From Alphaproteobacteria bacterium (GTDB lineage: Bacteria > Pseudomonadota > Alphaproteobacteria > UBA2136 > UBA6156), in contig JAIXZU010000109.1 in NCBI GenBank assembly GCA_027489415.1, positions 1 to 12,237 on the forward strand: 12,237 nt of DNA, given 5' to 3'. The position numbers were made by a program, and so were the translations under genes. Shown piece by piece: positions 1-7,368 of the stretch. Numbering within the stretch: position 1 is the stretch's first letter; the number at the start of each line of letters is the position of its first letter. The notes below the pieces were generated by a model. That model worked only from the letters and a program-made list of their open reading frames with translations. It was not told the origin of the DNA and ran no database searches.

Positions 1-369
1 ACGGGTAATACCTTGAATATTTACAGCCAGATAGGCCTTGTGACGCTGGTGGGTTTGATTACCAAGCATGGGATTTTGTTGGTGGAATTTGCCAACGAGG
101 CTGAAATGCTGGGTAAAAGTAAGCTTGAGGCGATACGGGAGTCCGCAGCGTTGCGGATGCGGCCGATTCTGATGACAACCGGTGCGATGGTGTTGGGAGC
201 TGTGCCGCTGGCCATTGCCACTGGAGCCGGTGCTGAGAGCCGCCAGCAGCTGGGGTGGGTGATTGTGGGTGGGATGACCTTCGGGACATTGCTGACGTTG
301 TTTGTTCTGCCGGCGATTTATACTTACCTGCACCGGACGCCAAAAACCCGCAAGGAGGTTGTGTCATGA
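1..369 (+). CDS. RND multidrug efflux transporter, C-terminal end (partial)
   Basis: The open frame enters from the left edge and ends at TGA 367-369, leaving the last 122 residues of an inner-membrane proton-driven RND (HAE1/AcrB-like) drug exporter. The stretch NIYSQIGLVTLVGLITKHG (residues 6-24), followed by ILLVEFAN, is the hallmark of a late transmembrane region in this family. It is followed by a helix beginning PILMTTGAMVLGAVPLA and a last helix around GGMTFGTLLTLFVLPAIY, then a short charged tail. ATGA at 366-369 overlaps the next gene, the outer-membrane factor, so the two are translationally coupled as in classical pump operons; the periplasmic adaptor gene would lie to the left. 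KHG rather than the commoner KNA occurs in some RND subgroups. Substrate cannot be inferred. The family call is firm. Confidence 0.95.
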   Translation, partial: TGNTLNIYSQIGLVTLVGLITKHGILLVEFANEAEMLGKSKLEAIRESAALRMRPILMTTGAMVLGAVPLAIATGAGAESRQQLGWVIVGGMTFGTLLTLFVLPAIYTYLHRTPKTRKEVVS

Positions 370-1736
370 AGTACTTAGCGAGTGTTCTGGCTGGGATTGT
401 GATGGCTGGATGTGCTGTTGGACCCGATTATAAGGTGCCGGGTTTAGGAGCGCCGCTTGGCTGGATGGGGCTTGGGCAAAGTAACAGCTTGCTTGCTGAT
501 GCGAGAGACAAACCTGTGAGCCTGGCGTGGTGGAAAGCTTTTCAGGACCCCATTCTGGAGAGCTTGATGGAGCAAGCGTTAGCCCGTAACGGCGATTTAC
601 GCGTGGCGCAGGCGCGTGTTCAGGAAGCAAGGGGCGTGAGGCTTGCGGCGAATGCTGGTTTGTTGCCGGCGATTGATGGTACGGCCAGCGGTAGCAGAGG
701 AAATGCCAATAGTGCCGGACGGCTTGCGACAACCACGGCCGCGACGTTGGATGCGAGTTGGGAAATTGACCTGTTTGGAGGAAACCGACGTGCTGCGGAA
801 GCTGCCCGCGCACGCCTTGGGGGCACGGTTGCCGAGGCGCGAGCGACACGGTTGCGCATACTGGCGGAAGTTGCCCAGCAATACCTTGACGTGCGGCGCT
901 TGCAGCAACAACTGGGTTACGCACGCCAAAACCTTGATGAGCAGAAGAAAACCCTTGAATTAGTGCAGGCGCAGGCACGTGAAGGTGTAGCTAGTGGGTT
1001 GGTGGTTGCGCAAAATGAGGCACTGGTTGCCACCACTGCTGCGCGTATTCCCTTATTGGAAGCGGATTTAACCAATGCCACCAATGCCCTTGGCGTGTTG
1101 GTTGGTGCACAGCCCGTTGAGATTGCCCAGACCGTTGGTAAGCCGCAGCCTGTGCCGGTGGTGACGCCGCAGATACTGGTTGCTACGCCCGCCAGTGTCA
1201 TTGCGCGTAGGCCTGATGTGCGCGCTGCGGAACGGGCCCTTGCTGCTGCGACTGCCGACCAGGGTGTGGCGCTGGCGAACTGGTTCCCGCGCGTAAGCCT
1301 GACCGGACTGTTTGGATTGCAGGACTTTGGAAGTGGCACCAGTAACGAGGCATGGAGTGCTGGAGGTGTGGTAAGCCTGCCGCTGATTGATTTCGGCCGT
1401 GTACGGGCCCTTGTGCGCCAAGCCGATGTGCGGCAGGTGCAAGCCCTTGCCACTTATGAACAGACGGTGCTTACAGCCCTTGCTGACGTTGAAACCAGTT
1501 TGAACAGTTACGTGAAAGCAGTGGAACGGGCCGGAAAATTGCGTGAAGCAGCGGCTGCCAGCCGGAATGCCTTGAGATTGGCGAAACTACAATATGCGGA
1601 GGGTGTTGCCAGCAACCTTGATGTGATTGTGGCTGAGCAACAGCAGTTGAATGCCGACGACGCGCTGGCAGGTGGTGATGCGGCGGTGGGACAGAGCCTT
1701 GCGGCGCTGTATAAAGCCCTTGGTGGTGATGAGTAG
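366..1736 (+). CDS. Outer-membrane efflux lipoprotein, NodT/OprM (TolC-like) family
   Basis: This encodes a 456-residue outer-membrane channel that completes the tripartite pump with the upstream RND protein. The start ATG at 366 overlaps the RND stop by 4 bp and sits just after a purine-rich AAGGAGG at 352-358. Residues 1-16 form a lipoprotein signal peptide ending in the lipobox MAGC, so Cys16 should be lipidated. Family landmarks are LAWWKAFQDP (about 53-62), the paired ALARNGDLRVAQARVQEA helix (about 71-88), SWEIDLFGGNRRAAEAA (about 131-147) and, in the second half, RRPDVRAAERALAAATAD followed by NWFPRVSLTG. Length and internal duplication match OprM/NodT proteins. It is the last gene of the operon; a hairpin follows at 1761. 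The exact drug specificity is not visible. Confidence 0.95.
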   Translation: MKYLASVLAGIVMAGCAVGPDYKVPGLGAPLGWMGLGQSNSLLADARDKPVSLAWWKAFQDPILESLMEQALARNGDLRVAQARVQEARGVRLAANAGLLPAIDGTASGSRGNANSAGRLATTTAATLDASWEIDLFGGNRRAAEAARARLGGTVAEARATRLRILAEVAQQYLDVRRLQQQLGYARQNLDEQKKTLELVQAQAREGVASGLVVAQNEALVATTAARIPLLEADLTNATNALGVLVGAQPVEIAQTVGKPQPVPVVTPQILVATPASVIARRPDVRAAERALAAATADQGVALANWFPRVSLTGLFGLQDFGSGTSNEAWSAGGVVSLPLIDFGRVRALVRQADVRQVQALATYEQTVLTALADVETSLNSYVKAVERAGKLREAAAASRNALRLAKLQYAEGVASNLDVIVAEQQQLNADDALAGGDAAVGQSLAALYKALGGDE

Positions 1737-1760
1737 GGGGGAGGGAGCCTCCAAATAAGA

Positions 1761-1794
1761 TCAAGGCGGCCCACCTTGCAATGTGCCGCCTTGA
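1761..1794 (+). terminator. Hairpin after the efflux operon, possible terminator
   Basis: TCAAGGCGGC (1761-1770) pairs perfectly with GCCGCCTTGA (1785-1794) around a 14-nt loop, 25 nt after the stop codon of the outer-membrane factor gene. No T run follows directly, so it may end transcription weakly, or serve as an mRNA 3' end stabiliser. Confidence 0.45.
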
Positions 1795-2001
1795 GATCCC
1801 CCTGAGCTGCTACACGAGGTAGCTGTTGAGATAATGCCGAACGATAATTCTGGTTCCGCCAGATTGAAACTTTTTTACGATTTTTTTATTTATGTTCAAT
1901 TTCATTGTGTTGGCGCTAGCATAGGTATCAGGTTGTGACCTTGGCTAGGTGAGGGGGCATTCCGCATGCGCTGGAAGTGTGACGGGGGGCTTTTCAAGAA
2001 G

Positions 2002-2051
2002 CACACGCGGCAGGGTGGTTGGGTGGGTCTGCCGCGTGTGGACGGTTTTTT
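2002..2051 (+). terminator. Orphan intrinsic terminator-like hairpin
   Basis: CACACGCGGCAG (2002-2013) is perfectly complementary to CTGCCGCGTGTG (2029-2040), giving a 12-bp GC-rich stem with a 15-nt G/T-rich loop. Six T follow at 2046-2051 after a 5-nt gap. No credible coding region ends here, so it either finishes long transcripts from the efflux operon or marks the 3' end of a small RNA. Confidence 0.55.
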
Positions 2052-2149
2052 ACCGAAACTTTTGGGACGACGCAAGAGCCTTGGAGCCCCTGATTCCGTT
2101 TACCCGGGCTGCAAGCAGCGAAAAAAGTGCAGAAACGATGGCTGGCGTG

Positions 2150-2178
2150 TTGACAGGGCGGGAGTGTGCGGCTAGGTT
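2150..2178 (+). promoter_or_regulatory. Promoter of the tRNA-Tyr gene
   Basis: A perfect -35 box TTGACA (2150-2155) is followed after exactly 17 nt by TAGGTT (2173-2178) as a -10. The tRNA 5' end lies 11 nt beyond. The -10 is poor (3 of 6), but the position relative to the tRNA and the perfect -35 make this convincing. Confidence 0.65.
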
Positions 2179-2188
2179 CGGCGCGGCT

Positions 2189-2273
2189 GGAGAGATACCC
2201 AAGTGGCCAACGGGGGCTGACTGTAAATCAGCTGGTTCTACCTTCGAAGGTTCGAATCCTTCTCTCTCCACCA
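2189..2273 (+). tRNA. tRNA-Tyr (anticodon GTA)
   Basis: This is an 85-nt class II tRNA with encoded CCA. The acceptor arm GGAGAGA (2189-2195) pairs with TCTCTCC (2263-2269); A2270 is the discriminator and CCA is 2271-2273. The anticodon stem GCTGA/TCAGC (2216-2220/2228-2232) presents the loop CTGTAAA with anticodon GTA at 2223-2225, reading UAC/UAU. A long variable arm, as in all bacterial tRNA-Tyr, follows, and the T arm contains GGTTCGAATCC. It has its own promoter and terminator and stands alone. No duplicated tRNA 3' end is seen downstream, so there is no sign of an integrated element at this site within the window. Confidence 0.97.
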
Positions 2274-2284
2274 GAAATTTCAGG

Positions 2285-2306
2285 GCTCCCGAAGGGGAGC
2301 TTTTTT
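2285..2306 (+). terminator. Intrinsic terminator of tRNA-Tyr
   Basis: GCTCCC (2285-2290) and GGGAGC (2295-2300) form a stem with a 4-nt loop, directly followed by six T (2301-2306). It lies 12 nt after the tRNA CCA end. Confidence 0.9.
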
Positions 2307-2356
2307 AGTCAGTTATTAGCGGGTATAGTCTCATCACATTTTAAGAAAGAGACGAA

Positions 2357-2638
2357 ATGATGCGCATGCCTTTGAGTTTGATGAAGACCTCCACCTATGC
2401 CGTGATGCATATGACTGTGGCGATTATGGTGGCTTATGCCTTGAGCGGGAGCTGGAAAATTGCGCTGGCTATCGGTTTGATTGAGCCCTGTGTGCAAACG
2501 GTGTTCTATTACTTCCATGAGCGGGCGTGGCACCGTGCGGAAGGGCGTATGAAGGTCCGTGACCATCATGATGGGGTGATTGACAGTACCTCCCCGTTTA
2601 CTAAGCTTTTAGAGCGTTTGCTGCGGCATAAGCATTAG
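2357..2638 (+). CDS. DUF2061 family small membrane protein
   Basis: This encodes a 93-residue protein (92 if the second ATG at 2360 is used). It resembles the DUF2061 family of small predicted inner-membrane proteins of unknown function. Seen are two hydrophobic helices, about residues 15-30 (VMHMTVAIMVAYALSG) and 33-51, with the family pattern of a Thr-Tyr/His lead-in, a GSWKIALAIGLIEP turn and a YYFHERAW motif (51-58) before a charged C-terminal tail. The gene stands alone between two terminators. A -10-like TATAGT lies at 2324-2329, just after the tRNA terminator, with no clear -35. The purine stretch AAGAAAGAG before the start is a modest ribosome site. The family call rests on recalled motif similarity. 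Confidence 0.8.
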   Translation: MMRMPLSLMKTSTYAVMHMTVAIMVAYALSGSWKIALAIGLIEPCVQTVFYYFHERAWHRAEGRMKVRDHHDGVIDSTSPFTKLLERLLRHKH

Positions 2639-2662
2639 TAGGGTGTTCTGATATTGTGCGTG

Positions 2663-2689
2663 AAAAAGGGGCGTTTGCCCCTCTTTTTT
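2663..2689. terminator. Bidirectional intrinsic terminator
   Basis: AGGGGC (2667-2672) pairs with GCCCCT (2677-2682) around GTTT. T6 at 2684-2689 serves the + strand DUF2061 gene. The A run at 2663-2667 supplies a T run for the convergent minus-strand opgH, whose stop codon lies 19 bp to the right. Confidence 0.85.
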
Positions 2690-2707
2690 CAATACTTGTG
2701 CTTGATA

Positions 2708-4687
2708 TTAGCGGTCGTTCAGCGGGATGGTGGCTGCTTCTTCCAAACCGAAGGCATTGAACGTTTTGGCCGCGGTTTGGGGGCGGGGATAGCGCAGGGG
2801 CTGGGGGTCCATCGTGCCGTGAACTTCGGGTGGCAGTGAAGGGAGAGTTACCGGTTTTACGGGGGCCGTGAGGGGCATGGCGAGGTTGTTTTGGAGGGTT
2901 TTGACCTCCGGAGCGGGGGTGAGTTCGTCTACGGTCAGGAATAGGCCCATGCGGCGGAGGCGTTGGCCGAGGCTGGCGCGGCTGGTCAGCACGGTAAAGA
3001 CCGGACTGAGCAGCAGGCCGATGATGACGGGCGTGACGCCGATAATCGTCATGTTGGAGGGCATAATGCTGGCGAGGCCGGTCAGGAACAGGCCGAAAAG
3101 CATATGGTTGCGGTGGCGGAGGAGGGCTTCGTACCAGCCGATGCCGCGTTCGGAACGGGGTTGGGCTTCCCATTTGACGACGCGGCCGAGAAGGGGGCGG
3201 ATGATGAACGTGGTGTAGAAAAGCATGATGGCGGGCTGCTGGAGCATGAGGAAGATTTGTTCCAGCACCGCGCTGACAAACAGGCGCACAGGCCCACCGA
3301 AGCTGCGGCAGACGGAGGGGCGAATGAATGCGAGCAGGAGGGTTAGCAGTTTAGGGCCAAACAAAAGCAAGAGCGTAAGGTAGAAGAGGTTTTGGCCGCT
3401 TTCAGACGTGGTGAGGTAGCCGGCGGTGGCCAGTTGCAGGCCGCCGCCACTGATGCCGGTGGCGGTACCGATAAGCGCAAAGAGGATAAAGCCCAGCCAG
3501 AGCGGGCCGGTGGCATAGGCCATGATGCCGAGGCCCATGTGAATGCGATTGCCGAGGGGGATGCGGTCCGCGCGCATGACGTGCTGGTGCTGGAGGTTGC
3601 CGGCGCACCAGCGGCGGTCCCGCTGCATGAAGTCGATGAGGTTGGTGGGGAGTTCCTCATAGGTGCCGGGCATGTTGGGCAGGAGCCATGCTTCCCAGCC
3701 AGCGCGGGCGATGAAGGCGGCTTCGACGATGTCGTGGCTCAGGATACGGCCGCCGAGGGGGGCTTTGCCGGGGAGTTCCGGCAGGCCGCAGCTTTCCATA
3801 AAGGCGCGGGTGCGCAGCAGGGCGTTGTGGCCCCAGTAGTTGGCGTTGGCGCCTTGCCAGAATTCCAGCCCCATGGCGGCAGGCATGAGGTAGAGGCGGG
3901 TGGAGAACTGCATGACACGGCAGAAGAGTGTTTCCCGCCCGATGGGAATGAAGCAGGTTTGGAGCAGGCCGATGCGGGGGTGGCGCTCCATGAGCATGAT
4001 CATGCGGCGCATGGTTTGGGCGGACATGAGGCTGTCAGCGTCGAGGACCAGCATGTGGTCGTAGGCGTGGCCCCAACGGATGCAGAATTCCTTGATGTTA
4101 CCGACTTTATATTCGGTGTTCTGTTCGCGGCGGCGGTAATAGACGGCGGGGCCGCGGGAGTCGAGATTTGCGATACAGGCGCGGTAGGTTTCGGCTTCCG
4201 CGGCAACAGAATCCGGGTTCTGGCTGTCGCTCAGGATGAAGATGTCGATGTCGGAGGGCACGTCTTCGGGCTGAAGGGCAGTGAGTTCCGCATGCATGGT
4301 GCGGACGCGGGCGAAGACCTCGTGGGGGTCCTCATGATAGGCGGGAATGAGCAAGGCGGTGCGCGTGGTCGTGCTGGGACGCAGGGCGCTTTGGGGAATG
4401 GCCATGGCCTCCCGTTCCAGCGGCACCTTACGGCGGCCAAGCAACCATAAACCGAGGCCCAGGAATGCGGCCCAGGATGTTACGGCTAGAAGGGCGAAGA
4501 GCAGGCCGAAGAGAATCAGCTGGATCGTGCTGAAGACGGCGGCTAATGGGGTGTCGAAGGAGGCGTCCATCATGTCCCATGCCAGGTACCAGCCGAGCAG
4601 CGTGATTAAGGTGGCAGGTATGAAAAACACCAAACGACGCACTAGCAGTGCGTGAGGCACGGGAAGAGATGAGCTGTGGGGACCCAT
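2708..4687 (-). CDS. opgH: Osmoregulated periplasmic glucan glucosyltransferase OpgH (MdoH)
   Basis: This encodes an inner-membrane GT2 processive glucosyltransferase that builds the beta-glucan backbone of osmoregulated periplasmic glucans from UDP-glucose, here 659 residues. Two hydrophobic segments (about 15-37 and 51-83) precede the catalytic domain. That domain carries IPAYHEDPHEVFARVRTM (114-131), FILSDSQNP (150-158), the YRRR-N-KVGN block (184-197), the LDADS metal/nucleotide motif (215-219), LSHDIVEAA (316-324), and QRDRRW followed by CAGNLQHQH (355-369). Further membrane helices follow. The frame stays open to a TTG at 4807, but ATG 4687 is preferred: the added 40 residues look like translated leader and the TTG lacks a ribosome site. 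The partner gene opgG is not next to it, and no other glucan gene is in the window. The protein is shorter than the 847-residue E. coli MdoH, as usual outside the enterics. Confidence 0.93.
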   Translation of the reverse strand: MGPHSSSLPVPHALLVRRLVFFIPATLITLLGWYLAWDMMDASFDTPLAAVFSTIQLILFGLLFALLAVTSWAAFLGLGLWLLGRRKVPLEREAMAIPQSALRPSTTTRTALLIPAYHEDPHEVFARVRTMHAELTALQPEDVPSDIDIFILSDSQNPDSVAAEAETYRACIANLDSRGPAVYYRRREQNTEYKVGNIKEFCIRWGHAYDHMLVLDADSLMSAQTMRRMIMLMERHPRIGLLQTCFIPIGRETLFCRVMQFSTRLYLMPAAMGLEFWQGANANYWGHNALLRTRAFMESCGLPELPGKAPLGGRILSHDIVEAAFIARAGWEAWLLPNMPGTYEELPTNLIDFMQRDRRWCAGNLQHQHVMRADRIPLGNRIHMGLGIMAYATGPLWLGFILFALIGTATGISGGGLQLATAGYLTTSESGQNLFYLTLLLLFGPKLLTLLLAFIRPSVCRSFGGPVRLFVSAVLEQIFLMLQQPAIMLFYTTFIIRPLLGRVVKWEAQPRSERGIGWYEALLRHRNHMLFGLFLTGLASIMPSNMTIIGVTPVIIGLLLSPVFTVLTSRASLGQRLRRMGLFLTVDELTPAPEVKTLQNNLAMPLTAPVKPVTLPSLPPEVHGTMDPQPLRYPRPQTAAKTFNAFGLEEAATIPLNDR

Positions 4688-4956
4688 GGTTTCCGATATG
4701 GCGGTTAGTGAGCCGAAACGCAATGCCTGTGGCGAAAACGAGGGAGGGGATGTGGTATATATGAAAGGTGTGAAAGCTGCCGGTAAGGAACTGATTTGGC
4801 GGCTCAAAGGAGGTTATGATAGCTTTTTAGCCAAATTCGGGGCTTTTAAGAGTTGCCTCACCTTTGGATACAAGACGGCATGTGAAAACCTATCGCCCTA
4901 CAAAGCCACTGAACCTGATGGCTGGAACAAAATTTGACTAAACGGATTGGACACCT

Positions 4957-5514
4957 ATGAACATGTTTAGAATAAAGCCATTTTTAGCCGTATGTTTGAT
5001 GGTTGTGGCGAGCGTGCTTGGTGCCAGCATGAGTTTCGCGAGTGCCCAAGCTGAGAGCCAGACTGTGAGTAGTTACCGTGAAGTGGGACGGGCGAGATTC
5101 AGCAAGTGGGGGATACCCGTTTATGACGCGGTATTGAAGGCGCCGGGGGGTGTTTATGAGGAGCGCGCGGCGTTCAGTTTATCCCTGACCTATAAGCTGA
5201 ACTTGAAGGGGGCTAAAATTGCCGGGCAAGCGCGGAAGGAAATCGCCCGACAGAATGTGAGTGATGCGACGTTGGATGCATGGCAGAAACAGCTGACACG
5301 TTTGATACCGGATGTTGTGAAGGGTGACACTTTGACGGGGGTGTCTCATCCTGATGGCACTATGACATTGCTGAAAAATGGCAGTTTGGTCGGTAAAGTT
5401 GATGATGCCAAGCTTGCGAGGGCATTTTTCGGGATTTGGCTTGGGGCGTCGTCGTCTGATACATTGCAGCGTGAACAACTTCTTGGTCGCAAAGCGATTT
5501 CGATGAAAGAGTGA
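4957..5514 (+). CDS. Exported chalcone isomerase-like protein
   Basis: This encodes 185 residues with a Sec signal peptide (hydrophobic core about 8-30, likely cleavage after an AxA near 30-32). The mature part matches the bacterial chalcone-isomerase-like periplasmic family: VGRARFSKWGIPVYDAVL (about 43-60), an SLSLTYKLNLKG strand, GQARKEIARQN (about 90-100), a tryptophan and PDV-GDTLTGV (118-129), and the closing FFGIWLGASSSDTLQREQLLG block (157-177). These proteins have the chalcone isomerase fold but no proven isomerase activity in bacteria. Its stop is followed after 3 nt by the msrA start, so the two are one operon, perhaps linked to envelope or oxidative stress (inference). The 269-bp gap to the divergent opgH must contain both promoters; no clear consensus is visible there. 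Confidence 0.85.
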   Translation: MNMFRIKPFLAVCLMVVASVLGASMSFASAQAESQTVSSYREVGRARFSKWGIPVYDAVLKAPGGVYEERAAFSLSLTYKLNLKGAKIAGQARKEIARQNVSDATLDAWQKQLTRLIPDVVKGDTLTGVSHPDGTMTLLKNGSLVGKVDDAKLARAFFGIWLGASSSDTLQREQLLGRKAISMKE

Positions 5515-5517
5515 TTG

Positions 5518-6027
5518 ATGAGTTATGATAAAGCTGTGTTGGCTGGTGGGTGTTTCTGGGGCATGCAGGAGTTGATACGCGCCATGCCCGGTGTGGTGAG
5601 GACGCGTGTGGGATACACGGGAGGTGATGTTGCACACGCCACTTACCGCAACCATGGAAGCCATGCTGAAGCGATTGAGATTGTGTATGACCCGCGTGTG
5701 ATGAACTACCGGCAGTTGCTGGAGTTTTTCTTTCAGATTCACGACCCGACAACGTTGAACCGGCAGGGTAATGACAAAGGTGAGAGCTACCGATCGGCGA
5801 TTTTTTACGCTGATGAGGTACAGTTGAGTATTGCGCAAGAGACGATTGCGGATGTGGAGGCTTCCGGCATTTGGCCCGGGCCGGTGGTGACAGAGCTTGC
5901 GCCGCTGGGCGATTTTTGGGAGGCGGAGCCTGAGCATCAGGACTATTTGCAGCGGATTCCTAATGGCTATACGTGCCATTATATCCGGCCGCAGTGGCGT
6001 TTGCCCAGACGCGGGCAGAACGATTAG
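5518..6027 (+). CDS. msrA: Peptide-methionine (S)-S-oxide reductase MsrA
   Basis: This encodes 169 residues. The enzyme repairs oxidised methionine by reducing the S-epimer of methionine sulfoxide. The catalytic signature GCFWG lies at 11-15 with the nucleophile Cys12. It is followed by GYTGG (about 34-38), HAEAIEIVYDP (about 52-62), the FFFQIHDPTTLNRQGND block (about 70-86), GESYRSAIFY, and EPEHQDYL with NGYTCHYIRP at the C-terminal end, where Cys153 is the likely resolving cysteine. The HAE is preceded by GS where most homologues have TG. ATG at 5518 is chosen over the in-frame TTG at 5515; it starts 3 nt after the upstream stop, implying coupling. No signal peptide is present, so the protein is cytosolic although its operon partner is exported. 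Confidence 0.96.
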   Translation: MSYDKAVLAGGCFWGMQELIRAMPGVVRTRVGYTGGDVAHATYRNHGSHAEAIEIVYDPRVMNYRQLLEFFFQIHDPTTLNRQGNDKGESYRSAIFYADEVQLSIAQETIADVEASGIWPGPVVTELAPLGDFWEAEPEHQDYLQRIPNGYTCHYIRPQWRLPRRGQND

Positions 6028-6028
6028 A

Positions 6029-6051
6029 AAGGGGCCTTTTGGCCCCTTATT
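6029..6051. terminator. Terminator between convergent msrA and mutarotase genes
   Basis: AAGGGGCC (6029-6036) and GGCCCCTT (6041-6048) form an 8-bp stem with a TTTT loop, just after the msrA stop. Short T-rich flanks on both strands allow it to serve the convergent minus-strand gene too. Confidence 0.8.
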
Positions 6052-6056
6052 TGTGG

Positions 6057-6887
6057 CTAGTGAGTTTCTGAGCTGATGACCGTGGTGAGCGTATGGCTGT
6101 GGCCGGGGGCGAGGGTTAACGCGTTATCGATGTTGGCTGCCTCGAGGCACAGCATGTGGCGGTAACTGCCTATGGGCATGTCCAGTTTAGCTGCTTTTTC
6201 CGCCCATGGGTTCCAGATGACGGTTTCGTCCGAGCCGATATTCTGGATGGTGATGGTGCGGTTGAGTTTGGAGTCTTCCAGTGTGATGGGGGTTATAACA
6301 GGGCTGATGAGGTCCTCTGTTTCGGTGGTGATTCTAAAGTCCTCCGGGACGTTTGGCAGGTGGGTGCCGCTGGTGACATGGCGGCGTTTGAGGCCGGTTA
6401 TGCCGCCCAATTCGATATTGCTGACATCCGCCACGTTCAGGTAGGTGTGGAGGGCTTGCTGGAGTTTGAAGGGTTGCTGAGACTCATTGGTGGTGGTGAG
6501 GCTGACGGTGAGAGTGTCGGTGAGGGTGACCACCAGTTCGCCGGACGTTTTGTGGGGCCAGGCTGGGTGGGAGCCGTCGAGCATGAGTGTGAGGGTTGCG
6601 GTGCTTTGCTCCGGAGAGTTGGTGTGGTCGAGGAGATTCCATGTTTGCGTACGGCCCAGGCCGTGGCTGGGAGCGCCGCTGACGGTGGGGTGGGCATTGA
6701 ACCACGGCCAGCAGACGGGGATACCACCGCGCAGGGCTTTGCCGTTGCTGAGGGCGGTGGTGAGGTGCTCCGGCGAGGTTTGCCAGAGGGCGTCCGGCTG
6801 GCCGTTCGGGATAAAGGACATGACCTGCGCACCATAGAGGCTGATGGTGGCGGTGGCGGCATTCGTTTTCAGGGTAATGAGTTCCAT
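6057..6887 (-). CDS. D-hexose-6-phosphate mutarotase (aldose 1-epimerase family)
   Basis: This encodes 276 residues related to the YeaD-type glucose-6-phosphate 1-epimerases, cytosolic galactose-mutarotase-fold enzymes that interconvert alpha and beta hexose 6-phosphates. Visible family blocks are ALRGGIPVCWPWF (51-63), HGLGR (75-79), QALHTYLNV (144-152; His147 is a candidate catalytic base/acid), GLKRRHVTSG, WNPW (225-228) and SYRHMLCLEAANI (241-253; Glu249 is the other candidate catalytic residue). It is the second gene after the OsmC-family gene on the minus strand (42-bp gap), so they are probably co-transcribed. The start ATG at 6887 has only a weak, very close AGGG before it. True substrate is not proven by sequence. 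Confidence 0.92.
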   Translation of the reverse strand: MELITLKTNAATATISLYGAQVMSFIPNGQPDALWQTSPEHLTTALSNGKALRGGIPVCWPWFNAHPTVSGAPSHGLGRTQTWNLLDHTNSPEQSTATLTLMLDGSHPAWPHKTSGELVVTLTDTLTVSLTTTNESQQPFKLQQALHTYLNVADVSNIELGGITGLKRRHVTSGTHLPNVPEDFRITTETEDLISPVITPITLEDSKLNRTITIQNIGSDETVIWNPWAEKAAKLDMPIGSYRHMLCLEAANIDNALTLAPGHSHTLTTVISSETH

Positions 6888-6929
6888 ACCCTGTTGTTTA
6901 GCAGATATTGTGCGCTTCCGGCGAGGATT

Positions 6930-7343
6930 TTAGGCGGGGAGGGTGCGCATGAGGGCGTTGCCTTCCAGAGTGCGCGAGACGGGGCATTTGTCGGCGATTT
7001 CGAGGAGGCGCAGGCGCTGTTCCTCGGTGAGGTCCGGGCCAGTGAGGATAATCTGGCGGTGGAAGACATCCCGTTTCGGGCTTGTTTCGTCGGTGATTTT
7101 TTCGTGGGTGACGATGGTGGCGACGTGGGTGAGGGGCCAGCCTTTTTGGGCGGCGTACATGCGGAGAGTCATGTTCGTGCAGGCGCCGAGGGCGGCTTTT
7201 AGGAGTTCGTAGGGGGAGGGGCCGGTGTCGCGTCCGAGCATGGTTTCGGGTTCGTCCGCCTGCAGGGTATGGGGACCGGTGCCGATGGTTTGACCGTAGG
7301 GTTTGGGCTGGGACTCGGATACGGTGACGGGACGGCTGGACAT
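6930..7343 (-). CDS. OsmC family protein (peroxide-reducing type)
   Basis: This encodes 137 residues of the OsmC/YhfA superfamily, small cytosolic proteins that use a cysteine pair to reduce organic hydroperoxides. The landmarks are GPSPYELLKAALGACTNMTL (41-60) with Cys55, and ADKCPVSRTLEG (117-128) with Cys120, the expected active pair. The frame is open to 7418, but ATG 7343 is chosen because AAGGAG lies 6 nt upstream of it and homology begins there. It is the first gene of a minus-strand pair with the mutarotase. An 89-bp divergent gap separates it from the PhnA-like gene. Whether it detoxifies peroxides in this organism is inference from the family. Confidence 0.92.
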   Translation of the reverse strand: MSSRPVTVSESQPKPYGQTIGTGPHTLQADEPETMLGRDTGPSPYELLKAALGACTNMTLRMYAAQKGWPLTHVATIVTHEKITDETSPKRDVFHRQIILTGPDLTEEQRLRLLEIADKCPVSRTLEGNALMRTLPA

Positions 7344-7368
7344 GGGATTCTCCTTCTGGCGGCTTGTT

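Larger units (their letters stand above)
1737..2188. other. Intergenic region, 452 bp, no convincing gene
   Basis: Two good inverted repeats (1761-1794 and 2002-2040), an AT-rich tract with T runs at about 1870-1900, and a tRNA promoter at 2150-2178 lie here. Short open frames exist but lack ribosome binding sites and recognisable protein content. The stretch 1917-2051 could encode a small RNA; see the findings. Confidence 0.6.

Noticed and set aside
1910..1926. Sigma-54 promoter (TTGGCGC...)
   Set aside because: The -24-like element is present but the -12 GC/TTGC element is missing at the needed spacing.
1949..2308. Open frames overlapping the tRNA-Tyr gene region (both strands)
   Set aside because: They run through the tRNA and its terminator or promoter, have no ribosome site, and show no protein-like composition.
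2189..2310. Integration (att) site at the tRNA 3' end
   Set aside because: No repeat of the tRNA 3' end and no integrase or phage genes occur in the window; the tRNA is followed at once by its own terminator.
3392..4450. Long + strand open frame (352 codons) across the opgH gene
   Set aside because: It is antisense to a gene with clear OpgH motifs; the translation is His/Gly/Ala/Glu low-complexity typical of the reverse of a GC-rich gene, and no family is recognisable.
4688..4807. N-terminal extension of OpgH from a TTG at 4807
   Set aside because: No ribosome binding site at the TTG, and the added 40 residues lack helix or family similarity; ATG 4687 directly precedes the first membrane segment.
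5179..5979. Minus-strand open frame (266 codons) opposite the chalcone-isomerase-like and msrA genes
   Set aside because: It crosses two well-supported + strand genes and has no protein-family features.
6156..7202. + strand open frame (348 codons) across the mutarotase and OsmC genes
   Set aside because: It runs antisense through two genes with recognisable catalytic motifs and through their intergenic gap; the product is Gly/Glu/Val-rich without family features.
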